The translations under genes were made by a program, and so were the position numbers. From Yoonia sp. (lineage in GTDB: Bacteria > Pseudomonadota > Alphaproteobacteria > Rhodobacterales > Rhodobacteraceae): 64,000 nt of DNA. The stretch covers positions 62,001 through 126,000 of the forward strand of contig NZ_JAGYJK010000017.1 in the NCBI RefSeq assembly GCF_018402175.1, in the 5' to 3' direction. How positions within the stretch are numbered: the stretch's first letter is position 1; each line of letters opens with the position of its first letter. The notes below the pieces were generated by a model. That model worked only from the letters and a program-made list of their open reading frames with translations, was not told the DNA's origin and searched no databases. Shown in pieces: positions 36,834 to 44,793 of this stretch.

Positions 36834-38312
36834 ATGCTTGATGAAACGACCAACCTGAAATCCATGCTGCGCCGTCCCGATCTGGTCTGTGACGCGGCAT
36901 TTGTCGGTGGCGAATGGAAACAGGCCGCCAGTGGGGCGACCTTTGCCGTGATGAACCCCGCGCGCGGTGACGTGATCGCGCATATCCCGGACCTCAGCCG
37001 CGCCGAAGTCGCCCAAGCGATTGACGCCGCGCAAAAAGCACAAAAGCCATGGGCCGCCCTTGCCGCCAAGGACCGCGCCAAGGTGCTGCGCAAATGGTAC
37101 GACCTGATGATCGAAAACCAGGAGGATCTGGCGATCATCATGACCTCGGAACAAGGCAAACCCTTGGCCGAAGCGCGCGGCGAAGTCGCCTATGGCGCGT
37201 CTTTCGTGGAATGGTTCGGCGAAGAGGCCAAACGCGTCTATGGCCAGACCATCCCCGGCCATATGGCCGACAAACGCATCGCCGTGATCAAGCAGCCCAT
37301 CGGGGTGGCAGCCGGGATCACGCCGTGGAATTTTCCAAATGCGATGATTGCGCGCAAAGTCGCCCCCGCGCTGGCGGCAGGCTGTGCCTTTGTCGTGCGC
37401 CCTGCCTCGCTGACCCCTTTGTCGGCGCTTGCCATGGCGAAACTGGCCGAAGAAGCGGGCGTGCCAAAGGGGCTGTTTTCGGTCGTGACCTCGACCTCCG
37501 CATCCGAGATCGGCAAGGAATTCTGCGAAAACCCGATCGTGCGCAAACTGACCTTCACCGGATCGACCGAAGTCGGGCGCATCCTTTTGAAACAGGCCGC
37601 CGATCAGGTGATGAAATGCAGCATGGAACTGGGCGGCAACGCGCCGTTCATCGTGTTCGACGATGCGGATCTGGATGCCGCCGTCGAAGGGGCCATCGCC
37701 TGCAAATTCCGCAACAACGGGCAGACCTGCGTCTGCGCCAACCGGATCTATGTGCAAAAAGGGGTCTATGACGCCTTTGCCGCCAAGCTGAAGGTCGCGG
37801 TGGAAAAACTGCGCGTCGGTGACGGGTTGGCCGATGGCACCACGCTTGGCCCGCTGATCGAACCGGCGGCGGTCAAGAAGGTGCAGGAACATCTGGACGA
37901 CGCTTTGTCCAAAGGCGGCAAGGTTCTGACAGGCGGCAAGGTGCATGATCTGGGCGGGCAGTTCTTTGAACCGACCATCGTGACCCATGCGACCAAGGAC
38001 ATGCTGGTCAGCACGGATGAAACATTCGGCCCCTTTGCCCCCTTGTTCATGTTCGAGGATGAAGACGACGTGATCTTTCAGGCCAATGACACGATCTTTG
38101 GCCTTGCGTCCTATTTCTATGCCAAGGACCTGTCGCGCGTGACACGCGTGGCCGAGGCGCTGGAATACGGCATCGTTGGCGTGAACACCGGCCTCATCTC
38201 GACCGAGGTGGCGCCGTTTGGTGGCGTCAAGCAATCGGGTCTGGGGCGCGAAGGGTCATCGCATGGCATGGATGATTACATGGAGATGAAATACATCTGC
38301 ACGGGTATCTGA
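36834..38312 (+). CDS. gabD: NAD(P)-dependent succinate-semialdehyde dehydrogenase
   Basis: A 492-residue aldehyde dehydrogenase. Visible are the GITPWNFPNAMIARKVAPALAAGC cofactor-domain stretch, TFTGSTEVGR, the general-base Glu in MELGGNAPFIVF, the catalytic Cys in NNGQTCVCANR and the C-terminal EVAPFGGVKQSGLGREG. The closest-looking family is GabD, which oxidises succinate semialdehyde to succinate in GABA catabolism. The start ATG 36834 follows AAAGGAG (36821-36827). No gabT is adjacent. Convergent with the following serine hydrolase gene. Confidence 0.92.
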   Translation: MLDETTNLKSMLRRPDLVCDAAFVGGEWKQAASGATFAVMNPARGDVIAHIPDLSRAEVAQAIDAAQKAQKPWAALAAKDRAKVLRKWYDLMIENQEDLAIIMTSEQGKPLAEARGEVAYGASFVEWFGEEAKRVYGQTIPGHMADKRIAVIKQPIGVAAGITPWNFPNAMIARKVAPALAAGCAFVVRPASLTPLSALAMAKLAEEAGVPKGLFSVVTSTSASEIGKEFCENPIVRKLTFTGSTEVGRILLKQAADQVMKCSMELGGNAPFIVFDDADLDAAVEGAIACKFRNNGQTCVCANRIYVQKGVYDAFAAKLKVAVEKLRVGDGLADGTTLGPLIEPAAVKKVQEHLDDALSKGGKVLTGGKVHDLGGQFFEPTIVTHATKDMLVSTDETFGPFAPLFMFEDEDDVIFQANDTIFGLASYFYAKDLSRVTRVAEALEYGIVGVNTGLISTEVAPFGGVKQSGLGREGSSHGMDDYMEMKYICTGI

Positions 38313-38317
38313 CGTAG

Positions 38318-38335
38318 GGCGGGGCTTGCCCCGCC
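38318..38335. terminator. GC-rich hairpin between convergent genes
   Basis: GGCGGGGCTTGCCCCGCC forms a 7-bp stem, 6 bp after the gabD stop and directly against the end of the convergent serine hydrolase gene. There is no clear T-run. Confidence 0.55.
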
Positions 38336-39346
38336 TTACCCCAACTGCCGGCGCGCGACGGGGATCACATCATCCTCGATCAACCGCATGATATCGCCGA
38401 AATGTCCGCCCGACCGCGCGGGCTGCGTCGGGTCCGATGTCAGCGCCAAGGTCATTTGCAGCACGGGCACGGTGCAAATGACCTGCCCGCCATAGCCGCG
38501 CGCCAGCGCATAATCGACACCCGCCGCCTGCCCCAGATACCAGCCATAGCCATAGTTGAGGCCCGAAAACTGTGACCTTGTCCGCGGCTCCAGCGACCGC
38601 GCGACCCAATCGGCAGACAGCACCTGCGCGCCGCCATACTGGCCGCCCATGCGGTACATCTCGCCGAACCGTACCATGCCATCCAGCGTCAGCGCCATTT
38701 CATTGCCGCCCAGATACAACCCCTGCGGATCGCGGGTCCATGCGGGGATCTCGATGCCCAAAGGTGCGCCAAGACGCGCGCGCGCAAGATCCAGCAAGGA
38801 CCGCCCCGACACTTCGGACAGCACCGCACCCAGCACATGGAACGACCCCGTGGAATAAAGCATCTGCGCCCCCGGTTCCGCCACGAAAGGCCGCGATAGC
38901 GCATTGGCAACCCAGTTGCGGCTGTTCACCCATGACCCGTAATTGGCCCCTGACGTGCGTTCCAACCCCGCCTGCATGGTGACAAGGTTTTCCACGGTGA
39001 TGTCGGCCACACGCGGATCAGCCCCCGCAGGGATCAGGTTGGGCGCCACCTCGCCCAATGTCGCCCGCAATGACGGCAGTTCGCCGCGATCCTGCGCCGC
39101 CCCCGTCAAGGCCGCGACGATGGTTTTGGACACCGATTTCACCGGCACCGCAGCGCCCAGCGACGGGCCGCGAAACGCCTGCGACAAAACCTCGGCCCCA
39201 GATTGCCGGATCACGATGGCGCGGCACTGGTCCAAGGCACGCGCACGCTCCGCCACACCGGCCCAAGGGTCCGACTGTGCTGTCAGCGGCGTTCCCACCA
39301 TGGCCGCAGCCCCCAACACGACAGCGCGGCGTCCCAGCATCGGCAT
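38336..39346 (-). CDS. Serine hydrolase (beta-lactamase class C / EstB family), exported
   Basis: A 336-residue penicillin-binding-fold hydrolase with a Tat-like signal (GRRAVVLGAAAMVGTPLTAQ). The nucleophile is in VKSVSKTI (SxxK, about residue 74). The second motif reads YSTGSFH where YSN is usual, and the late YGWYLGQ and GYGGQ are typical of EstB/6-aminohexanoate hydrolase-like members. Such proteins are usually esterases or peptidases rather than antibiotic-resistance enzymes. Substrate unknown. Confidence 0.85.
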   Translation of the reverse strand: MPMLGRRAVVLGAAAMVGTPLTAQSDPWAGVAERARALDQCRAIVIRQSGAEVLSQAFRGPSLGAAVPVKSVSKTIVAALTGAAQDRGELPSLRATLGEVAPNLIPAGADPRVADITVENLVTMQAGLERTSGANYGSWVNSRNWVANALSRPFVAEPGAQMLYSTGSFHVLGAVLSEVSGRSLLDLARARLGAPLGIEIPAWTRDPQGLYLGGNEMALTLDGMVRFGEMYRMGGQYGGAQVLSADWVARSLEPRTRSQFSGLNYGYGWYLGQAAGVDYALARGYGGQVICTVPVLQMTLALTSDPTQPARSGGHFGDIMRLIEDDVIPVARRQLG

Positions 39347-39418
39347 GACAAATCCTCTTGTTGCGTGAGAGATGGATAGGTCAGGGCGCGGGAGGTGCCA
39401 GTTACATTTGCGTGTATG

Positions 39419-40006
39419 TCAGCCCAACTCCGCCGACGGAATGATCGCAAAGAACACGCCCTGCGACCGCACACCGAACCACCCTGCGCCCTCATGCGCG
39501 GCATGTTCGCCCAGATCGACCAGCCGGTAAAACGACTTGCGGTCGATCAGCGCCTCTAGGTTCGCGCGGACCAGCACATAGGGTGACGGCTCTCCCGTTT
39601 GCGGGTCGCGCACCACGCGGATCGGGGTGTCGGGGCCAGCGGTCACGGTATCGCCCACATTGGTGGTAAAAATCAGCCCGTCGCCGTCGCGGTCCACATC
39701 CACCGCGACGAAAGGCGCGTCATCCACGGTGATGCCCACCTTTTCGACCGGCGTGACCAGCACATACGCATCCCCGTCGCGCCGCAGGATGGTCGAAAAC
39801 AGCCGCACCAGCGCGGGCCGCCCGATGGGTGTGCCCATGTAAAACCACGTCCCGTCCCGCGCGATGCGCATGTCGATATCCCCGCAATGCGGCGGGTTCC
39901 ACAGATGGACCGGCGGCAATCCGCCTTTGGCGCTGGCTTTTTGCGCGGCAAGCACGCTTTGGGCCAGTCCGTCAGCGGTGGGGGCAACAATCTTTTGTGT
40001 GGTCAT
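39419..40006 (-). CDS. DUF1285 domain protein
   Basis: A 195-residue DUF1285 protein: PPVHLWNPPHCGDIDMRIARDGTWFYMGTPIGRPALVRLFSTILRRDGDAYVLVTPVEKVGI. The DGTWFYxGTPI segment is the family signature. Function is unknown; structural work on relatives shows a small beta-rich fold. The start ATG 40006 is forced by a stop just upstream in frame. It is divergent from moxR across about 70 bp, and in related genomes this gene commonly neighbours the MoxR operon, so it may belong to that system. Confidence 0.88.
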   Translation of the reverse strand: MTTQKIVAPTADGLAQSVLAAQKASAKGGLPPVHLWNPPHCGDIDMRIARDGTWFYMGTPIGRPALVRLFSTILRRDGDAYVLVTPVEKVGITVDDAPFVAVDVDRDGDGLIFTTNVGDTVTAGPDTPIRVVRDPQTGEPSPYVLVRANLEALIDRKSFYRLVDLGEHAAHEGAGWFGVRSQGVFFAIIPSAELG

Positions 40007-40075
40007 TCTTTTGCCATTGGGATCATCAGGATTATCTGTTCTTTTAAGGCATATAGGTAATCCAAGGGGAAAGTC

Positions 40076-41083
40076 ATGGCCGACGACGCCGATCTTGTCG
40101 CACAGATAGACGCACTGGGTGCAAAACTGGGTGCCGCGCGCGACAGTATCGCCGCCCGTTTCATCGGCCAGCGCCGCGTCGTGGACCTGACATTGTCGGC
40201 ACTGGTCTGCGGTGGCCATGCGGTGCTGATCGGACTTCCCGGCCTTGGCAAGACGCGGCTGGTGGATGCTTTGTCCACCGTCATGGGGCTGCAGGGCAAC
40301 CGTATCCAGTTCACCCCTGACCTGATGCCAGCCGACATTCTGGGCTCCGAAGTACTGGAAACCGCCGCCGACGGCAGCCGTGCGTTCCGGTTCATCGAAG
40401 GGCCGGTGTTCTGCCAGTTGCTGATGGCCGACGAGATCAACCGCGCCAGCCCACGCACGCAATCGGCGCTGCTGCAGGCGATGCAGGAAAAAGAGGTGAC
40501 AATCGCAGGCCAGCACCGCCCGCTTGGCGTGCCGTTTCATGTGCTGGCCACGCAAAACCCGCTGGAACAGGAAGGCACCTATCCGCTGCCAGAGGCGCAG
40601 CTTGACCGTTTCCTTGTCCAGATCGACGTGCCCTACCCCGACCGGCAGACCGAAAAGGACATCCTGATCGCCACCACAGGCACCGAAGATGCGCAGGTCA
40701 AGCCTGTGTTCAGCGCGGGCGAATTGCTGGCCGCGCAAGAATTGCTGCGCCGGATGCCGGTGGGGGAGCATATCCTCGAGATGATCCTTGATCTGGTGCG
40801 CGCCTGCCGCCCCGATGACGCGACCGCCCCCGATGTGATCCGCCAGAATGTCAGCTGGGGCCCCGGCCCGCGTGCCGCACAGGCGTTGATGCTGACGGTG
40901 CGCGCCGCGGCCTTGCTGGATGGCCGCTTGGTCCCATCGGCAGAGGATGTGCGCAACATGGCAGTGCCGGTGCTGGAACATCGCATGGCGCTGTCCTTTG
41001 CCGCCCGCGCGCGCGGCGAGAATGTGCAATCCATCATCAACGACGTCGCAGGCCGGATCACACAGATCACAGCGGCGGCATGA
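40076..41083 (+). CDS. MoxR-family AAA+ ATPase
   Basis: A 335-residue MoxR ATPase: Walker A GLPGLGKTRLVDAL, Walker B LLMADEINRASPRTQSALLQAMQEKEV, sensor region HVLATQNPLEQEGTYPLPEAQLDRF and sensor 2 WGPGPRAAQAL. MoxR proteins act as chaperones that mature or regulate partner proteins, usually encoded with DUF58 and VWA proteins. It is the first gene of a tight operon: its stop overlaps the DUF58 start (ATGA). Confidence 0.94.
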   Translation: MADDADLVAQIDALGAKLGAARDSIAARFIGQRRVVDLTLSALVCGGHAVLIGLPGLGKTRLVDALSTVMGLQGNRIQFTPDLMPADILGSEVLETAADGSRAFRFIEGPVFCQLLMADEINRASPRTQSALLQAMQEKEVTIAGQHRPLGVPFHVLATQNPLEQEGTYPLPEAQLDRFLVQIDVPYPDRQTEKDILIATTGTEDAQVKPVFSAGELLAAQELLRRMPVGEHILEMILDLVRACRPDDATAPDVIRQNVSWGPGPRAAQALMLTVRAAALLDGRLVPSAEDVRNMAVPVLEHRMALSFAARARGENVQSIINDVAGRITQITAAA

Positions 41084-41949
41084 CGGCACCGCTGACGCTT
41101 CGTTCGCAGGCGGAAACGCTTGCCGCCCATCTGCCGCCCCTGCTGGCCGAGGCAGAGCATCTGGCCGCGACCGTCCTTTTGGGCGACCACGGGCGCAGGC
41201 GGGCGGGCACCGGCGATACGTTCTGGCAATACCGCCCCGCGCAGACCCATGATGCCGCACGCAGCATCGACTGGCGGCGGTCCGCGCGGTCGGATGCGCG
41301 CTTTGTGCAGGACAAGGAATGGCAGATCGCGCAATCAGTGATCCTTTGGGTCGATCAGGGCGCGTCGATGGGTTTCGCGTCCGACGAGCACGCGACCAAG
41401 GGCGACCGCGCGCGCATTCTGGCGATGGCGCTGGCGGTGCTGCTGATCCGCGGCGGGGAACGCGTCGGGCTGACCGGTCTGCGCCTGCCGCCACGACGCG
41501 GGGGCGCGCAGTTGCAACAGATGGCGCAGATTCTGTCAGAACAGGCCACGACCGATCACGGATCGCCCGATGCGACCGGCATGCTGCCGCATGCGCGCGC
41601 GCTGTTCGTCAGCGATTTTCTGGGCAATATCGACGGTGTGCGCGACACGCTGGCCCGTGCCGCGGATCGCGGTGTAAAAGGGGCGCTGTTGCAGGTGCTT
41701 GACCCGCAGGAAGAGGCGTTTCCGTTCGACGGGCGCACGATCTTTCAATCAATGACCGGCAGTGTCAGCCATGAAACGCTGCGCGCCCGCGATCTTAAAT
41801 CGCGCTATCTGGACAGGTTGGCCGCACGCAAGGACGCACTGGCGCAGCTGGCCCGCATGACCGGCTGGCAGTTTCACACCCATCATACCGGCCAGTCGGC
41901 AACACAGGCGCTGCTGTGGCTATATGGCGCGCTGGAAAGGCGGCGCTGA
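41080..41949 (+). CDS. DUF58 domain protein of the MoxR operon
   Basis: A 289-residue DUF58 protein without membrane segments. The signature DTFWQYRPAQTHDAARSIDWRRSARSDARFVQDKEW is at about residues 45-80, followed by a VWA-like fold (VILWVDQGASMGFAS, with the degenerate metal site DQGAS). DUF58 proteins are the standard partner of MoxR ATPases. The start overlaps moxR by 4 bp, and its TGA overlaps the next ATG as TGATG. Confidence 0.9.
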   Translation: MTAPLTLRSQAETLAAHLPPLLAEAEHLAATVLLGDHGRRRAGTGDTFWQYRPAQTHDAARSIDWRRSARSDARFVQDKEWQIAQSVILWVDQGASMGFASDEHATKGDRARILAMALAVLLIRGGERVGLTGLRLPPRRGGAQLQQMAQILSEQATTDHGSPDATGMLPHARALFVSDFLGNIDGVRDTLARAADRGVKGALLQVLDPQEEAFPFDGRTIFQSMTGSVSHETLRARDLKSRYLDRLAARKDALAQLARMTGWQFHTHHTGQSATQALLWLYGALERRR

Positions 41950-44702
41950 TGTGGATGCTCGGACCCATCGGATTTGCAGCCCCGATGCTGCTGCTGGGGC
42001 TGATCGCCCTGCCGATCCTGTGGATATTGCTGCGCGCCGTGCCGCCTGCCCCGGTGCGGCGCCGGTTCCCCGGTGTGGCGCTGCTGCTGGGGCTGACAGA
42101 TGACGAAAGCCAGTCCGACCGCACCCCGTGGTGGCTGCTGTTGTTGCGCCTGCTGGCCATCGCGGCTGTGATCATCGGCTTTGCCGGCCCCGTGCTGAAC
42201 CCGCAACAGGCCCGCGAGGGGCGCGGCGATCTGGTGATCGCCCTTGATGGCACATGGGCCGGTGCGCCAGACTGGCAGGCGAAAATCGACCGCGTGGCGG
42301 CGCTGTTGTCCGAGGCTGCGGTCAACGACCGCCGCGTTGCGGTGGTGATGCTGACCGGCCTGCCACTGGCCGAGCCTTTGCCCTTTGCGCCACCCAGCGC
42401 ATGGCAGGACCGGTTGGCGAACCTGCAACCCCAGCCGTGGCAACCTGTCGATGCCGCCGCCTATTTTGCGGATCAGGGCGGGTTTGAGACCTATTGGATC
42501 AGCGACGGGTTGGATTATCCGGGCCGCGACGATCTGCTGTCCGCCTTCGAGGCGGCAGGCACTGTGACCGTGTTCCAGACCCCGCGTCAGGTGACCGGCC
42601 TGCGCCCCGCGCGGTATGAGGACGGCGAAGTCCGTGTGAGTGCGACGCGCACCCCCATCGGCGCGCCAAGTGATACCACTGTCACCGCCATCGGCCTTGA
42701 TCCCGCAGGCGTGGAACGGGCGCTGGCCAATGTGCCGCTGACATTCGAGGCGGGGCAAGAGGTGGCGGAAACCACGCTCGACCTGCCGCCTGAATTGCGC
42801 AACCGGATCACGCGGTTCGAACTGACCGGCACACGGTCCGCCGGTGCCGTCAGCCTTGGCGACGATGCCCTGCGCCGGCGCGAGGTCGCGCTGATCGCAG
42901 GCCGCGACGTCCGCGAAGGGCTGGACCTGCTGTCACAGCTTTTCTATCTGCGCGAGGCGTTGGAACCGACCGCCGATCTGATCGACGGTGATCTGGCCGA
43001 TGTCCTGCTGGCCAATCCCGATGTGATCGTGTTGGCCGACGTGGCGATCCTGACCGATATCGAGGCGCAGGGCATTGTCGATTGGGTCAATCAGGGTGGC
43101 CTGCTGTTGCGGTTCGCGGGGCCGCGTCTGGCCGCCTCTGACGTGGGCCGCAGCGCCGAGGATCCATTGTTGCCCGTGCGCCTGCGCGACGGCGGGCGCA
43201 GCGTCGGTGGCGCGATGAGCTGGGGTGAACCCAAGGCGCTGGCCCCCTTTGCCCCCGACACACCATTCTTTGGGCTGAGCATCCCTGCAGATGTGACCGT
43301 CACCAGTCAGGTCATGGCGCAGCCCGACCCGACGCTGGCTGACCGCGTGATCGCGCAGCTGGCCGATGGCACGCCACTGGTCACGCGCAAATTCAGCGGT
43401 GACGGGCAAATCGTGCTGGTCCATGTCACGGCCAATGCCGAATGGTCGAGCCTGCCATTGTCGGGCCTTTTCGTGCAGATGCTGGAACGGCTGGCCGTGT
43501 CCACCCGCCCCGCCACACCAGAGGCCGCCGAACTGGCAGGCACGGTATGGCAACCGCAGGACTTGCTTGATGCCTACGGGCGTTTGCAGGACGGGCGCGA
43601 TCTGGCCGGCGTCGCGGGCGAGGCGCTGGCCGCTGGCGTCACCGGACCGCAATTGCGCCCCGGGCTTTACGCCACCCGCGACCGCCAGATTGCGGTCAAT
43701 GTGATCGGGCCGGATACGGTGCTGACCCCTGCGGCCTGGCCTGCGCGGATCGCTGTCGAAGGGATGGAGGTCCTGCGCGCCACGGCGCTCAAAGGCTGGC
43801 TTTTGGGCGCGGCGCTGGCGCTGCTGATGGTCGATATCATCGCCTCGCTGGCCGTGGGGGGCCGTTTGCGCGGGCCGCGCGCGGATGTTGCGCTGGCCCT
43901 GATGCTGGCGCTGGCCCTTGCCCCAAAGGCACAGGCCCAAAGCCCCGAGGATTTCGCCATTCAGGCCACGTCCGAGGTGGTGCTGGCCCATGTGCTGACC
44001 GGCGATCCGCAGGTTGACGAGGTGACGGCCGCGGGCCTGTCGGGCCTGTCGCAGACCTTGTTCCGGCGCACATCGATCGAACCCGCCGCCCCGATGGGCG
44101 TGAATATCGAAACCGACGAATTGGCGTTCTTTCCGTTTCTGTACTGGCCGGTCACGGCAGATCAGCCGCTGCCCAGCCGCGAGGCCTATGGCAAGCTGAA
44201 CCGCTATCTGCGCAGTGGCGGGATGATCCTGTTCGACACCCGCGACGCCGATACCGCGCGGTTCGGCTCGGGCTCGCCCGAAGGCGCGCGATTGCAGGCG
44301 ATTGCGCGGTCGCTGGATATTCCGCCCCTTGCCCCGATCCCGCCCGACCATGTGCTGACGCGCACGTTTTATCTGTTGCAGGATTTTCCGGGCCGCCACG
44401 CCAGCCGCGATGTCTGGGTCGAGGCTGCCCCCGTAGATGCCGTGCAGATCGACGGGATGCCGTTTCGCAATCTCAATGACGGGGTGACACCCGTGGTGAT
44501 CGGCGGCAATGACTGGGCGCGCGCTTGGGCTGTGACCGCGACTGGCGCGCCGATGTTTCCTGTCGGGCGCGGCGCGGCAGGCGAACGCCAGCGTGAAATC
44601 GCGCTGCGGTTTGGCGTCAACCTGATCATGCATGTGCTGACGGGCAATTATAAATCCGATCAGGTCCATGTGCCTGATTTGCTGGATCGGTTGGGCCAAT
44701 GA
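41949..44702 (+). CDS. Large membrane protein with BatA-type N-terminus and C-terminal DUF4159
   Basis: A 917-residue protein. The N-terminus has two membrane spans of the BatA/aerotolerance type (FAAPMLLLGLIALPILWILLRA; WWLLLLRLLAIAAVIIGFAG). Then comes a VWA-like region with a degenerate metal site (LVIALDGTWAG) and a glutamine-amidotransferase-like stretch (VDWVNQGGLLLRFAG). A third span is at about residues 614-636 (GWLLGAALALLMVDIIASLAVG). The C-terminal DUF4159 (ETDELAFFPFLYWPVT, LRSGGMILFDTRD) is preceded by an internal signal-peptide-like segment (VALALMLALALAPKAQAQ, about 646-663). The start overlaps DUF58 (TGATG). It probably works in the envelope under MoxR control. Confidence 0.88.
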   Translation: MWMLGPIGFAAPMLLLGLIALPILWILLRAVPPAPVRRRFPGVALLLGLTDDESQSDRTPWWLLLLRLLAIAAVIIGFAGPVLNPQQAREGRGDLVIALDGTWAGAPDWQAKIDRVAALLSEAAVNDRRVAVVMLTGLPLAEPLPFAPPSAWQDRLANLQPQPWQPVDAAAYFADQGGFETYWISDGLDYPGRDDLLSAFEAAGTVTVFQTPRQVTGLRPARYEDGEVRVSATRTPIGAPSDTTVTAIGLDPAGVERALANVPLTFEAGQEVAETTLDLPPELRNRITRFELTGTRSAGAVSLGDDALRRREVALIAGRDVREGLDLLSQLFYLREALEPTADLIDGDLADVLLANPDVIVLADVAILTDIEAQGIVDWVNQGGLLLRFAGPRLAASDVGRSAEDPLLPVRLRDGGRSVGGAMSWGEPKALAPFAPDTPFFGLSIPADVTVTSQVMAQPDPTLADRVIAQLADGTPLVTRKFSGDGQIVLVHVTANAEWSSLPLSGLFVQMLERLAVSTRPATPEAAELAGTVWQPQDLLDAYGRLQDGRDLAGVAGEALAAGVTGPQLRPGLYATRDRQIAVNVIGPDTVLTPAAWPARIAVEGMEVLRATALKGWLLGAALALLMVDIIASLAVGGRLRGPRADVALALMLALALAPKAQAQSPEDFAIQATSEVVLAHVLTGDPQVDEVTAAGLSGLSQTLFRRTSIEPAAPMGVNIETDELAFFPFLYWPVTADQPLPSREAYGKLNRYLRSGGMILFDTRDADTARFGSGSPEGARLQAIARSLDIPPLAPIPPDHVLTRTFYLLQDFPGRHASRDVWVEAAPVDAVQIDGMPFRNLNDGVTPVVIGGNDWARAWAVTATGAPMFPVGRGAAGERQREIALRFGVNLIMHVLTGNYKSDQVHVPDLLDRLGQ

Positions 44703-44745
44703 GAATGCGGCTGATCTTGACCTGTCAGATGTCACGACATCTGAC

Positions 44746-44778
44746 GCCTCCGGCGGGGATATTTGGGCTCGGAAGATG
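44746..44778 (-). repeat. Dispersed type-A repeat (inverted) inside the MoxR operon
   Basis: GCCTCCGGCGGGGATATTTG and then GGCTCGGAAGATG, in the 91-bp gap between the DUF4159 gene and the following large membrane protein gene. A hairpin-capable stretch (CAGATGTCACGACATCTG) lies just upstream. Confidence 0.85.
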
Positions 44779-44793
44779 TAAAGGCGTTTGTGA

